DNA from: Ramazzottius varieornatus
Taxonomy: Eukaryota > Tardigrada > Eutardigrada > Parachela > Ramazzottiidae
Length of the DNA stretch: 64,000 nucleotides
Reading direction: 5' to 3'
Assembly: GCA_001949185.1 (NCBI GenBank)
Contig: BDGG01000003.1
Coordinates: 5,208,221 to 5,272,220, forward strand
The position numbers were made by a program, and so were the translations under genes. Under the pieces are notes generated by a model, which saw only the letters and a program-made list of their open reading frames with translations, did no database searches and had not been told where the DNA came from. Below are positions 53,825 to 64,000 of this stretch, piece by piece; positions within the stretch are counted from its first letter, which is position 1, and each line of letters starts with the position of its first letter.

Positions 53825-55932
53825 AATTTAGCTCATCTTGGCCAAAGAGAGATCAAAAGACTGATTCAAAAGAACGCACGGCAGTTTTTTCTTAATCACC
53901 GTAATTTCCGTAAACGGTCTTTGAATGTCAGTGCCTGTGGGAAACCGACTAAATCCCGGCACAGCTTTTTTCCTTGATATTTGAGTGTGGCGGGGAAGGC
54001 ATTCAGGATATGAAAGGAGGATTTCTTCGCATTATGTGGAGATAATGACGTTTGTACGTCGGGTCCTTCAGTTCCACACACGCGCGTCTGGTAATTCAAT
54101 ATGTCGAGGCTTCCCAAGCTCTGCTCGTTTCCGTGTTGTAAAAAGTAGCGTACGTGCCTGGAGGTACGTTTTTGCCTAATTTTCATGCATGGCATGAGGT
54201 CTAATTAGATTAAGTTTTACGACCGACCTCGACTTGCAGGAAGAGACAGAGGACGCTTATGGATTGTCCAACTATGGCCGAACTTTTCTTCCCGCGTCAA
54301 CTCGATATTCCACTTCCGTTCCTGCATGCAAAAACGTAAAGCCCAGAAGGGTCTTGTCAGTTTTTGCACTTGCACTAGTACAAAGGCTATAATTAAAGGT
54401 AAATGTACGATGGCGCATGCGTCGTGGTTTCGTGGCCAAATAACGCAGACATATCAAGCAAACACCGGCCATGGCCGCCAGCTGATAAATTTGTTTTTCT
54501 GCGGTTGCTCTTATCTGTCTCTAATACGAAAACCCTGCAAAGACGACAAACAACCTCGTGTTATTGTCAACAAGGCGATCATTGTGGTTGTTTTCTGGCA
54601 GTCCATAAGTAAAGCAGCGTGACGACGTTATCGAGGAGAAGCTTCGGACCAAAGTATATACGCCGAAATAAACGCGCGCACCGTCTTACCATGTGAACAC
54701 ATGCGGAACGAGTTAGAGTTTTTTCACACTGTTTTTTCTTGTATGAAACCATGATACTTTGACAGTACGATCAAGATTAATGAAAGCCCAAGCACCGATT
54801 ATATCGGGCCTTTGAAGCTTTTGTGACAGGACATCTTGGGGGAGCCACCAAACGGGGTCTGCACTCAAGTCAACTCGCGCACCATCTCAACTCGCGCAGA
54901 CACGAAAGCTCAAACTTTCTCCGAGCATTCTTTTGTCGCACGAAACTGAAATATCTTGGTGGTACTTTTGATGGTTTCTGGGATCATGAATGTGAACTGA
55001 ATGTACTCGATGAATTTGCAATGGAATATGGGTAGTCGAAATGGTAAATGAGACTGCAAGTGGTGCCGCATGCAGAGTCGGATGGATATTCCACATCCGC
55101 CGGATATGTTTCACTTCCGAAACATCTCGTAAAAATGCACGCTGGCTTCTTCGGCAGCTGTTTCAGACAAATTTTATAACCGAAGACAGTGAGCAAAGTT
55201 TACGAAGTGTGGCTGCGAGTTGATACAGGACATTGCTTGAGGAGATTAACGAGCGCGGTAGTAAGTCAAGCATGCTTCCATCGCCCATCAAATAGCCGCT
55301 TCTCCAACCTTTTCTTATACACGCTGGCTCGTAAAAATGTGTATCTTGCTCTCCGATAAATTTACGTCTCTCAGGGACGCGACGGGGATGTATGCCGGGA
55401 GAATTGTCTGTAGTTAGGAATAGTATGTAGCAGGGTTTATGGTTTGGTCAAACTCACAAGTGCTGGAATTTCCCTTTTTCAGTTATCAAAATTGGTAAAT
55501 TTGGTCGTGCTTTTCCCAAGTTTGCCATGAAAACACAAACCTGGGAGAGGTTTCGAAAAAACACCACTGGAGATAATTGTTAGACATCAAGTAAATTAAA
55601 AAAATAATAATTAGCAAAAAGTGATCGCTAGGGTCTTACTTCCCTTACGATGATTTCGTCCTCGTCAGCCTAGTCAGCCTCGTCGGCATTCAGGGCTTAC
55701 TTCTCTGTAACTGTGGTAATAGTTTACGGGCAGAGCTTTAGTCAGTTTAGTGCTTCTTCAGTTTTGCTAATTTATGACTCAAGAAGCACCTTCTGAGGCG
55801 TGTGCGCCGACAGCTTGGGGAGAATCCTTGAGTGCGCGCGGGATGATGCCTTGCCACCTGGGAAAAGTTTTTCAGTAGGTTAAAAGAAAGATTGATGACT
55901 TTTTGATGGAACATAATGATGGGTGATCACGA
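53825..55932. other. No supported gene
   Basis: A coding-like piece RTKLKYLGGTFDGFWDHECE lies at about 54936-55030 (plus) and ends in a stop; nothing joins to it. The rest shows no motif or element I can name. Confidence 0.4.
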
Positions 55933-56620
55933 TTAGCGAAGCGACGTCTTCGTAGTAAGCCGGTAGTGTCGGTAGGATGATGTCTGCCACGTAGGCCCAC
56001 GTTCACTTCTTGGTTTCGGCGGCATCGTGTTGTATAAGCGGAAGACTTGGCGATCCAGCTCAACGAATAGCACGTTCTTTCTAACAACAATTTTATACTT
56101 CAGTCCTTGCAAAAATTGAAGTAGCGCTGAAAAGGGTCCGGACGATCTGGTGAGGCTCCTGACGGTATTACGTCGACTGGACGGACCTCCACTTGACACG
56201 CGAGAATTGCGTTACATAACTGCAATTTGTAACGAATTTAAAGCGAATTTTTAATATCATAAAACGATTTTCAAGCTTTTTTGCTGGACATATTTGTCGC
56301 AATTTCCAGTACGTCCCTTTCTGAAGGTTTTCCTTTTCAGGTAAAATGTATGTCAAAAGACAGGGATAGACGAGCCGGGGAGTGATGCTCGGAATCTTCC
56401 GTCCAGCTGAAGAAACCGAAGAAGACTAAAGATAGCAGTGCGTGGCTAGACGATCGATAAATACTTGACTGTACTTGACGATGAGAAGAGTAATCTTGGA
56501 GAGATCAGAAGAAGCCGAGGATTGCGAACTATGAAGCGTGTTGATCGGTGGTCCATCAAGGATCCAAACTGATAAGGAGCAACAGATGATTTCCTTCCGA
56601 TCGTCGCGCATAGCAAGCAA
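55933..56620 (-). CDS. Candidate exons of an unrecognised protein
   Basis: Two minus-strand frames look coding: 56620-56426 (MLAMRDDRKEIICCSLSVWI, SSDLSKITLLIVKYSQVFID) and 56199-55933 (SGPFSALLQFLQGLKYKIVV, RKNVLFVELDRQVFRLYNTM, ending TTKTSLR). Between them is a third, weaker stretch (LPEKENLQKGTYWKLRQICP). Splice sites are plausible but not decisive, and the first frame may lack a true start. No family is recognised. Treat as hypothetical. Confidence 0.3.
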
Positions 56621-58960
56621 TTTCCTCGTCTGGTTGGGGTGATTATGATTATCGATCCTAGTCTCGTGCTTCCCGCGCTGGCTTCCCGCAGACTTCGCTA
56701 AATTTTAATCTTAATTATACCGTCGATATATCTTGCGATCGTATTCGGGTGATATGACTGTGTAGACATAACCGCAGGCCATCATTAACCTCCATACACA
56801 GCTCATACCCCAGAATGCGCCATTATGCCGGGTAACCATATGGTTCACGCTTGGTTTCACCAGCAACACGTGGGCGCGTCTGTGTTTATAATTTTAGAAT
56901 ATCCTATTGACGGAACACCTTTTTATTAATAAGTGCCCCCAAGGTGGAAAATTCCGATACAGTCGTTAAATTCAAATATCCTTGTCGACCCATCATCACT
57001 CACTCACTAAACCTGCTGACATGCTTCACAGTTCACAGCCACAATAGTTTGAATCGGAAACTGCCTATTTTCATGGCAATAAAGGCTTCCTAAAGTATGA
57101 TTCAGATAGACAGATCTACAGACCTTAATAGGTTTCAATCTTGACGACCTGTACGAACTGCCTTTTCCGCGACGAAAGCTCAAAATCGAGACTCGACACG
57201 ATCCCTTTTCCCAAGTGGCGCACGCTTTCAGCCGTTAAAAGCGAAGACCCGCGCCACTATGGAAGACGATCCTGTCGAGTTGGACCGTTTATTTCAAGTG
57301 GCGCACGATCTTAGTGGTATTGGCTGGTAGAGTGCGCCACTTGGGAACCGAGCCTATTGAGTTTGGTTGCCGAGCTTCTGTAATCTGTACGCTTCGACTA
57401 TCTTGTAAATGTGACTTTCGTATTTTTTGATTCGGTACGTCGAAGGATCGACAAGTGTGCGAAACTAGTTTAAAACCGACTGAGCTGATGATACTCGCCG
57501 CTGATATCATTTTTGCGTTGAGCTGGCGCCAGCACTCCCCTGTCGCACTTGATAAAAATGCGCCGGTTCTCTGTAGACATTTTTCCATTCATAATTGTGT
57601 GCGCAGTTCTGATACCATCCGAGTACAAATAAACAAAAACATCTGTACTAGGAAAAAATGTGCCTCACCCTTTTTATGACTGGCCAGGGAAGAATAAACA
57701 GAAGAAGCAGACAATACGGCTGATGGAAGAGCTTTTCAGTTAGACAGGCAGGCGTGAATATCCGCCTAATGCGCCGTTATCGTCGGCCAGACCGATGCTA
57801 ATCGAGAAGGCTGACATGATGATGAAGAGTCAGATTGACTGTTCTCTGTAGAAGTTACAAGGTTTAGAGAGCCCAGAATGGTCTTATGAAAACTCAAGAA
57901 GAAAAAGAGGCCAATGCTACCTCGCCAAACTGGTGCAAAGAGCTCAACGGCCCGTTCCGACTCACGCAATGCTAGAGTATGCATGTTAAAGACGCACTTT
58001 AGGCCCGCAGCACAAGAGCGGCATTCAGTGAGACACCCAGGTGGATGCACAAGAGGACCAGGAAGTGGAATCATTCCTTCGCTGTTTTTGCCATCCCAAG
58101 CTAAGGCCGAGTATTGTCTTTAGTCGGCATGATTATCAGCACCTAATTCGATTAATCCCACTTCCCAGAAGACTCGCTTGTTGAGAAAATCTATTTGAAG
58201 GGGTGCACAACAGAAGAGGGTAATACGAGATGAAAGGGGATAAATCAACGTCGCAGAGAAAAGCCTGTTCCTGACGTTGACGTGTAACCCGTCCTGTCTG
58301 CCCGTCTCTCCAAGCGTGTTTGCTTGTCTGAACTTGAAAATGACTTGATAGTGTCTCGGTCTTGCTCTCCCAGTAATAATTTCAAAGTCGTTTGAGAGTA
58401 GGATGTGATGGCGATCGAAGAAGCCCGCGTGAGATGTGTGTGCCTTTTTCTAGTGCTTGCAGCCCACTTTAGCTGTGAACCCCGACAAGGCCGCGCACAG
58501 CGCATCAATACAAACTTAACCTCGTCTGGCCATTTGTGTGTGCCATTTTAATGACTCCCTTTGGCGACATTTTCCTGCTAAAAGGAAGAGGAAGCATGTT
58601 TAGCCTAGCCAGGGAAGGCTGTCGACTACCGACTAATAATAGCCGGTTAAAGCAGTGGAGGTGAGCATGATTGATGCTCTTCAAAACCACAGACGTACAC
58701 TAAAATGTCCAGCTTGTCTGACGCTCCAAGGAAGGCAAACTATCTCTTGCAAGCCTCAATGGCCTTTTCTAAAATGAACGCGTCGCGCTCAATTTCACCC
58801 CGTAAAGTGTGAGAATCCCAAACATGATCCAGCCTCGCTATTCAATCATTTCTTGAGAGGCAAAACAAAGAGGAAAAACTCTCATCGAAGGCGGAAGCTC
58901 AACAAACCAATCAAGCGAGGAAGCATTCGTGCCCCTCTTCCCCACCAAACTCGCGCATTG
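56621..58960. other. Non-coding apart from one repeat copy
   Basis: No supported exon. One two-hairpin MITE lies at 57172-57380. Open frames near 57.8-58.5 kb are on both strands and lack any motif. Confidence 0.45.
57172..57380. mobile_element. Paired-hairpin MITE, full two-hairpin copy
   Basis: CCCAAGTGGCGCACG ... CGCGCCACTATGG and TCAAGTGGCGCACG ... AGTGCGCCACTTGGG; outer arms CGAAAGCTCAAAATCGAG and GTTTGGTTGCCGAGCTTC. Confidence 0.92.
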
Positions 58961-59007
58961 TCCCCTTTGTGACTCCGGATATTTCAATCAATCAACACAG
59001 ACAGCCC

Positions 59008-59172
59008 ATGACTATTTTCGAGTGCGCCGCTGCAGTGGGGTTGTTGGTGATACTTCGCTGTGAATGCGCACTTGCATGTCTGGATTGTGGAACAGTCCTG
59101 TGTACCTTGAATTGCCTGGCTGACACCTGCACCTGTTCAATTGACCATCGCTTGAACTGGGTTGACTTCTGA
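59008..59172 (+). CDS. Possible small cysteine-rich protein
   Basis: A short frame opens MTIFECAAAVGLLVILRCEC and continues ALACLDCGTVLCTLNCLADT, CTCSIDHRLNWVDF, then TGA: 54 residues with ten Cys after a hydrophobic start. It could be a secreted peptide, but there is no splice or promoter support and it could arise by chance. Confidence 0.25.
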   Translation: MTIFECAAAVGLLVILRCECALACLDCGTVLCTLNCLADTCTCSIDHRLNWVDF

Positions 59173-59515
59173 ACCCAAAAAAGAACAAAACGGAGCTCCG
59201 GCATGTGACACGTACAGCTTCAAAACTTGTCTTTGATTTCTTACCAGTCTGGAGAAACAGGTTTTGTCTAGCTTTTATAAATGGCAAATACGTTCACATA
59301 CCCGTCAACTCTTGTCGAGTTAGAAGATTTTAGCTGAATGACTTGCAGTCTTGCATGGCCGAATTTAATGTACGAGTAACTAAGTCCTCCTAACCTTGTG
59401 AACTTGACGCTCTTTTTGAATGAGGAAGTGTTTCCTTCCATCACGCAATCAAGCTTTTACGAACAGAGGGTGGAACGATCATCGGAATGTGCGTAATGGG
59501 TGTTAATCGATGGCG

Positions 59516-59596
59516 GCAAGCGGCCGTTTTCCCCACTGGCGCACGCTGTTATTGTCATAGGCAGCAGGCATGCGCCACTTATCATAAAGTCTTCTG
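59516..59596. mobile_element. Paired-hairpin MITE, single hairpin
   Basis: CCACTGGCGCACG ... GCATGCGCCACTTA. The outer arms are mostly lost. Confidence 0.8.
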
Positions 59597-60044
59597 CAGT
59601 ATGGCTGTTCAACCAATCAAGCTTAGAGTGGCATGTGTGGATGAGTGCACGTGGTGGGTGCATGTGAAGGCTTGCGGCACCCTACATCTTGTTTATGCAA
59701 GTTTGTGGAGATAAGGCAAAGTTGGCAGCCGGCAACTGACGCACCATGATAGTCTGCACGTTGGTCGCTTCGTCTTTGTGCTGAATTGCTGAATTGCCAA
59801 ATTGCTGAATCGCCCAAGACCTTCCTCTTCACAAGTGGCTGGCTGCATGGGGCCCGGACCCGGCCAGAAACAATGGCAAAAAAGCACCGTGGTCTCCCCC
59901 CTTAACCATCGGCATCCGTGGCGTCTAAAATATTATTCTAATTGCTAGCCGATATATGATGGATACTTGTGTAACTGGTTTTTTATTAGTCCGCTTGCAG
60001 AAACAGGACACTTGCCAAGGTCTACGCACACTCTCAATAAAGTG

Positions 60045-60686
60045 TCATCTCAGCAAAAGTTTATGCACCGTTTCACACCTGTGCAGTACGTACAACCAGC
60101 GTCTCCCCAACGCCGACGCCGACGAAGGCTCTGGAAAACCCCTTGAGATTACCCGACATCGACACATGGATCCCAAAGTTAGCCATCTTGCTTTCTGCCG
60201 TCTTGCAGCAGTAAGCACCAGGTTTTCGCCTATAGTTGGCTCCTTGTACGGTTTACCGCCTGGTCTGGACTGCGACAGCGCCAGTCCCAGATAAAGCGCC
60301 GCACTCATACCGCCCACCACTGCAGGCAATGCGCGACTAGCTTGATATTGAATGGAAGTCATGTGCCAGACCGTGTAGTCCCAGTCAGAGGTAAACTGGC
60401 GCACATAGAAATGCGTCCTACGGTACCCGATGCGCGACTTGAGGACGGCAGGCCAGTATCTTTGAATCAATATGGGATATACACACGTGATACAAGAGCT
60501 GCTGACTATTAGGCCAATGGGCACGTGAAGGGGAGGCCGGTACGTTGTGTGTAGTTGATTTGGAGGCAGCCAATGGTGGTGAAGGCGTGCCTGCACAAGG
60601 CCCGCCCACGCAGACATACGCACTGCGCCGCGTCCGCCAGAAGCTCGGCACGGGACGCGACTTGTTCGTAACCAGCAACTCATCAT
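60045..60686 (-). CDS. Unrecognised 213-residue protein with two hydrophobic segments
   Basis: ATG at 60686 opens MMSCWLRTSRVPCRASGGRG, a basic, acid-free start resembling a mitochondrial presequence. Two hydrophobic stretches follow: HVPIGLIVSSSCITCVYPIL and ALPAVVGGMSAALYLGLALS. Between them is the aromatic, basic SRIGYRRTHFYVRQFTSDWD. The frame ends HRCETVHKLLLR at 60045; the last 40 residues look less protein-like, so an intron near 60190 is possible. A small inner-membrane mitochondrial protein is a fair guess from composition only. Confidence 0.4.
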   Translation of the reverse strand: MMSCWLRTSRVPCRASGGRGAVRMSAWAGLVQARLHHHWLPPNQLHTTYRPPLHVPIGLIVSSSCITCVYPILIQRYWPAVLKSRIGYRRTHFYVRQFTSDWDYTVWHMTSIQYQASRALPAVVGGMSAALYLGLALSQSRPGGKPYKEPTIGENLVLTAARRQKARWLTLGSMCRCRVISRGFPEPSSASALGRRWLYVLHRCETVHKLLLR

Positions 60687-61096
60687 ATTATATCCGCCAG
60701 TCGTTCCGAAGACGCTCTCTGCTGCGTTTGCCGGTCGTCGCGTTGATTAATCCCCCCTCTTCGGTAAAGGCAATTTTATACATTCTCCGTCGTCGCCGGA
60801 AAAATCTTGGCACTGTTTTCTCCAGATATTTCTTCCGGTGATTATTATGCTAAAAACAGTGGTTTGTCGACGCCTTCATACTGATCCATTGACTGCTCTC
60901 CTTCATACGCCCATCTTTTCCCACCATTCATCCAATTATCATTCGGCTGAAAGATTTACCTACCGTCAGTCATGTCTGTAAGTCCATTCACTTCCTTATG
61001 GTTTCGCCTCATGGTTTTGATCTAATTCACCCGTCATACCGCTTCCTTCCGTCCGTTTTCTTCAAAAGGGACAGCCTAAACGTTCCGCTAACCAAT

Positions 61097-61262
61097 TGGA
61101 CACAAGTGTTTGCCTCAGTGGCGCACGTTGACGGTGCTGTTGGCTGACCGTCTGCGCCACTTGGGTTAACCCTCTGGTCGAGCTGGTCCAACTGGCGCAT
61201 GTTGACAGTGTGATTGGCTGGGAGTGTGCGCCATTTGGAACAGTGATATTGCCGACGTCTCA
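61097..61262. mobile_element. Paired-hairpin MITE, two hairpins
   Basis: TCAGTGGCGCACG ... GTCTGCGCCACTTGGG and CAACTGGCGCATG ... AGTGTGCGCCATTTGG, then ATTGCCGACGTCTC. Confidence 0.88.
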
Positions 61263-61431
61263 GCTATGGTATGGATTATGGCCGAGTGTGGGTGAGGGAC
61301 CGGAAGTGCTGTCTGACAGTTGAGAGGGAAGAGCGGGATGGGGGGAGTTCAATGCTATTTATCTATGGGAATGACGCACATTCGTCTTGCATTAAGATAT
61401 GCGTGCGTAGGATATTTGCCTCCCCTCCGTA

Positions 61432-61875
61432 CTACACTTTTCTTAGTTGCTGCGTTTTTTTCGGCGATCGATAATAGCCTCCCCACACATTGCCATATTG
61501 ACGTGTGAGTTTTTCTCCTGTGGAGAAACATTGACGGGAGACAGACACGTCCTGTATAAATATACAGTATAGGCGCGCTGACAACACGTTTCCGTCTTGA
61601 GAGTCGTTCAAGACGAAACTTTCTGGCTGACGGGCATTTCTTCTCTTTGGAAAAATTGTGCTGACATAAAGGAAGGGGCAAACGACCGGCATTTGAAATT
61701 TCTGCCAATTATAACGACTGGATATTCCGCAGATCAGGTTTAAGCGTTTAAGTGCAGTAGAGGAATTTTGCATATTCTCTTCCTCAACGTTGAGGGTTTG
61801 CTCGGCCAGACGGATAACTCTACCCAGTAGGAAAGAAAGGAAGTCTTGGTCTGCCCCCAAGGCTGACCATTTCAA
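61432..61875 (-). CDS. Weak candidate exon
   Basis: A minus-strand frame reads KWSALGADQDFLSFLLGRVI, then RLAEQTLNVEEENMQNSSTA and LKRLNLICGISSRYNWQKFQ. The first 60 codons look like a helical protein segment. The start listed at 61875 is TTG, so this would be an internal exon. No partner exon was found. Confidence 0.25.
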   Translation of the reverse strand: MKWSALGADQDFLSFLLGRVIRLAEQTLNVEEENMQNSSTALKRLNLICGISSRYNWQKFQMPVVCPFLYVSTIFPKRRNARQPESFVLNDSQDGNVLSARLYCIFIQDVSVSRQCFSTGEKLTRQYGNVWGGYYRSPKKTQQLRKV

Positions 61876-61904
61876 GACTCATCAAGACAGAATTCATAGC
61901 GGAG

Positions 61905-62105
61905 CTGGGCAGACGGGCTCGACTAGATTTTTAAGTGGCGCACGTGTCCATGGTTATTGGCCAGAGTCGTGCGCCACTTGGAAGAAGCGATCTGGTCCAG
62001 TTCTATTCGTTGTCCGAAGCGGTGCACGTTGTTAGTGATAATAGCTGGAAGCGTGCGCCACTTGGAGGAAGGATCTGCTGGAATATTCTTGGCGAGCTTC
62101 CAATT
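61905..62105. mobile_element. Paired-hairpin MITE, two hairpins
   Basis: TTAAGTGGCGCACG ... CGTGCGCCACTTGG and GAAGCGGTGCACG ... GCGTGCGCCACTTGG; outer arms GAGCTGGGCAGACGGGCTCG and TTCTTGGCGAGCTTCC. Confidence 0.9.
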
Positions 62106-62594
62106 GTTATCGCGATACGAAGTTAGGAAGGCTGCAAGTTCTGCTGGTATACGAGTCGGGTTTTCCGCGAAGAAGCGCCAACTGCAGTCACGAAGTCAGC
62201 ATGCAGGCTAGCAGACAGGCTGTAAAGTCTCACGTGCTCGTTCGGAATTGTGTACCCAGCCTGATGAGTTTGTTGAGCGAGTAAAAAGGCGGGGTCTGGC
62301 CATCTTGATGCAAATGCACGGTCGGGCACAACGCTTACCAGACAAAGTATGCGGGTGCGTGATGGTGACTGGCATCCACTAATGGAAGCGGTCTCAGTGC
62401 TGCAGTCTACAGCTGTCAAATGGGTCAGATTGATTGATGATTGATTGACCATTTAGCCCCCAGTGTACTGTATTATTCCCTCTATGATTGCATCATCCTC
62501 TGGTCTTCCCGTTTTCTTTCCTTTGCTTCATCCCGACATGTTCTTTGGCAAATTGGCCATGATGGTAACGAGGGTGGTTTTGTGTGTGTTGTAG

Positions 62595-64000
62595 ATGAAC
62601 GCCTCTCGTCACGTTGGTGGGCCGTCAGCTTCCGCCGATCCCTTCCTCTTTTCCAAGCAGGACATTGCTGCCCATTTGGACTTAGACAGCTTGTGTAGCG
62701 GCCAGTGGAGCTCCTCATCGTCCTCCTCCCACTCGTCCAGCTTCTTCCCCGAGTCGCCCGAACAGTACTGCCCTTCGTCGGCACCCGTCTCGCCCCAGCC
62801 CAGCGTCAACCTCGAACTGTGGTCCAGCCAGACGTCCATCAAGCAAGAAGGCGACTACTACCACCACTACCACCACCACCACAAAGAGGAACTCTTGATT
62901 GATTGCCTGGAAGACTTGAATTCCTACATTATTAACATTGACTCACACTCGCAAGGCACTTCGCCCATCTACGACTTCCCTTCCGTCACGCTGGAGACGT
63001 CTGCTGAAGAGATTGACTTTGACACGTGCTACAAGGACTTTCTGCAGTTGGTCAATTCTCAACCGCTACCGCCACCGACTCCGACCATCAAGCAAGAAGA
63101 AGCCTTTCCTCTGCCTTCTCCTACTGTCACTAACAGGAGACCCAGAAGGAAAGCCCACAAGATGGAGTCGGACGAGACGGCCTCCACCTCCCCTTCAGAG
63201 TCGTCCCTGACCAAGAAGCCGCGGACGGCTAAACAGCCGCCAGCCCACAAGAAGAAACTGACCAAGAATACCAAGGTGGCCCTGCCCAAGAAGAGTCCCG
63301 AGCAATACTCCAACGGTTACTCGGACCATCTCGCCAACGGTCATGCAGCCGACACGTCAAGGAGAGCTTCGCCATCGCTGACCATGTCCACATCGACCAG
63401 TGCCTCAGACTCGGAATCCATGTCGCTCGGCGGCACGCGCAAAACCACCAGGTCTCTTAAAGACCGCTCTCCCGAAGGTCAGCAACTATAGCCCACTTTC
63501 AAACCTTAGCAGACAACATTGACAAGGTCGTTTCAGCAAGTGGCGCACGCTCTTGGTGATAGTGGCAGGAAGAAAGCGCCACTTGCGGCAAGCAATCGTC
63601 TCCGGTTTGATTGTTGCTCCAAGTGGCGCACATTGCCATGGTTATTGGCTGGAAGAGTGCGCAGCTTGGGAAAACGATTTGGTCGAGTTTGTCTGCCACC
63701 TCCCATTCAGTCTTTATCCTACGGATAAGCCATAAAAGAGAAGGATTATGACATGTGGTTTTTTTGTGTGGTGTAGCTTATAGTCGGCGGAGGGAAAAGA
63801 ACAACATTGCCGTGCGGAAGAGTCGGGAGAAGAAGCGGCAAGAAATCAAGAAGTTTGCCGACGAGCACATGAAACTCAAGAGGGAGGTGGAGCAGATGCG
63901 GACGCAGAACGAGAAGCTACGGGTTCTGGTCAGCGAAGTGGAGGAAGGTATCTTGGACAAGTCCAAGACGGAACTGGCGGCCATGATCCAGAAAGTCAAG
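62595..64000 (+). CDS. C/EBP-like bZIP transcription factor (3' end beyond window)
   Basis: C/EBP factors bind DNA as bZIP dimers and control differentiation and metabolic or stress genes. The first coding exon (62595-63477) follows an acceptor TGTTGTAG and begins MNASRHVGGPSASADPFLFS. It has Ser-, His- and Pro-rich activation regions, acidic EEIDFDTCYKDFLQLVNSQP and basic KPRTAKQPPAHKKKLTKNTK. It ends SPE+G at a GTCAGC donor. Exon 2 starts 63777 and completes the frame as AYSRRREKNNIAVRKSREKK, the C/EBP-type basic region (NNIAVRKSR), then the leucine zipper (MKLKREVEQMRTQNEKLRVL, VSEVEEGIL). The frame is still open at the window edge. The 299-base intron is largely filled by a two-hairpin MITE. 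The class is secure from the basic region; which C/EBP member it is cannot be told. Confidence 0.88.
63515..63708. mobile_element. Paired-hairpin MITE, two hairpins (C/EBP intron)
   Basis: CAAGTGGCGCACG ... AAAGCGCCACTTGCGG and CCAAGTGGCGCACA ... AGTGCGCAGCTTGGG; right arm GAGTTTGTCTGCCACCTCCC. It separates the activation-domain exon from the bZIP exon. Confidence 0.92.

Noticed and set aside
54823-55223. Overlapping frames on both strands as a gene
   Set aside because: Only one short stretch reads like protein, stops follow at once and no partner exon is found.
7715-63708. Regularly recurring palindromes suggesting a CRISPR array
   Set aside because: Copies are dispersed over 56 kb, lie within introns of animal genes, have outer inverted arms and vary in sequence. 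There is no run of equal repeats and spacers and no cas gene.

Overview
The window is nuclear DNA from a bilaterian animal. The genes are split by short GT-AG introns and belong to animal families: BBS2, IMP4, COQ2, JTB, SPT4, a rhodopsin-class receptor, NDOR1, a STYXL1-like rhodanese/pseudophosphatase and a C/EBP-type bZIP. A zona-pellucida-domain membrane protein of cuticlin type hints at an ecdysozoan. That placement is inference; no ribosomal or mitochondrial marker is present to test it.

Layout. 1-1.07 kb: 3' part of a HEAT-repeat gene resembling MROH1 (minus). 1.16-3.70 kb: a multi-exon HMG-box gene (plus) that looks broken, tail-to-tail with an unrecognised minus-strand gene at 3.6-5.4 kb whose last exon resembles a DDE transposase. 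5.65-6.48 kb: F-box-like protein. 6.69-9.62 kb: ZP-domain protein. 10.7-11.7 kb: weak exon candidates. 13.03-18.28 kb: BBS2 (minus), divergent from IMP4 (19.07-20.07 kb, plus). 20.2-21.0 kb: a charged, partly helical protein. 22.13-24.25 kb: COQ2 (minus), divergent from JTB (24.70-25.34 kb, plus). 25.66-26.53 kb: SPT4 (minus), tail-to-tail with JTB. 26.6-32.4 kb: gene-poor stretch with a Psq/pogo-type HTH remnant, a mariner-type MITE, a hAT-type MITE with intact target duplication, and a degenerate GGATGG-rich repeat. 32.46-36.25 kb: seven-transmembrane receptor with a GC-AG first intron. 36.9-39.2 kb: coiled-coil protein. 39.4-40.5 kb: a 108-bp direct duplication around a 37-bp piece copied from an exon 4.5 kb away, then coding-like fragments. 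40.67-41.94 and 42.26-42.68 kb: two unrecognised genes. 42.97-45.53 kb: STYXL1-like pseudophosphatase. 46.06-48.27 kb: NDOR1. 49-50.7 kb: two diverged copies of an unrecognised gene, the second broken. 51-62 kb: mostly non-coding, with weak coding-like pieces. 62.6 kb to the right edge: C/EBP-like bZIP, truncated by the window.

The most striking feature is one abundant non-autonomous repeat family. I count 32 loci covering roughly 8% of the window. Each locus is built from about 55-nt hairpins with arms close to AAGTGGCGCACG/CGTGCGCCACTT, usually two (sometimes three) in tandem 75-90 nt apart, inside outer inverted arms like GCTCGGCAAACAAACTCGAC. Copies sit in introns or between genes. They occur in introns of nearly every multi-exon gene here, but are absent from about 26.15-35.45 kb, where other elements lie. 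Several copies carry matched changes in both arms, so base pairing is kept while the sequence drifts.

The genes do not form a pathway. They are housekeeping and cilium-related genes (BBS2; ribosome biogenesis IMP4; transcription elongation SPT4; ubiquinone synthesis COQ2; cytosolic Fe-S assembly electron transfer NDOR1), in compact head-to-head and tail-to-tail pairs.
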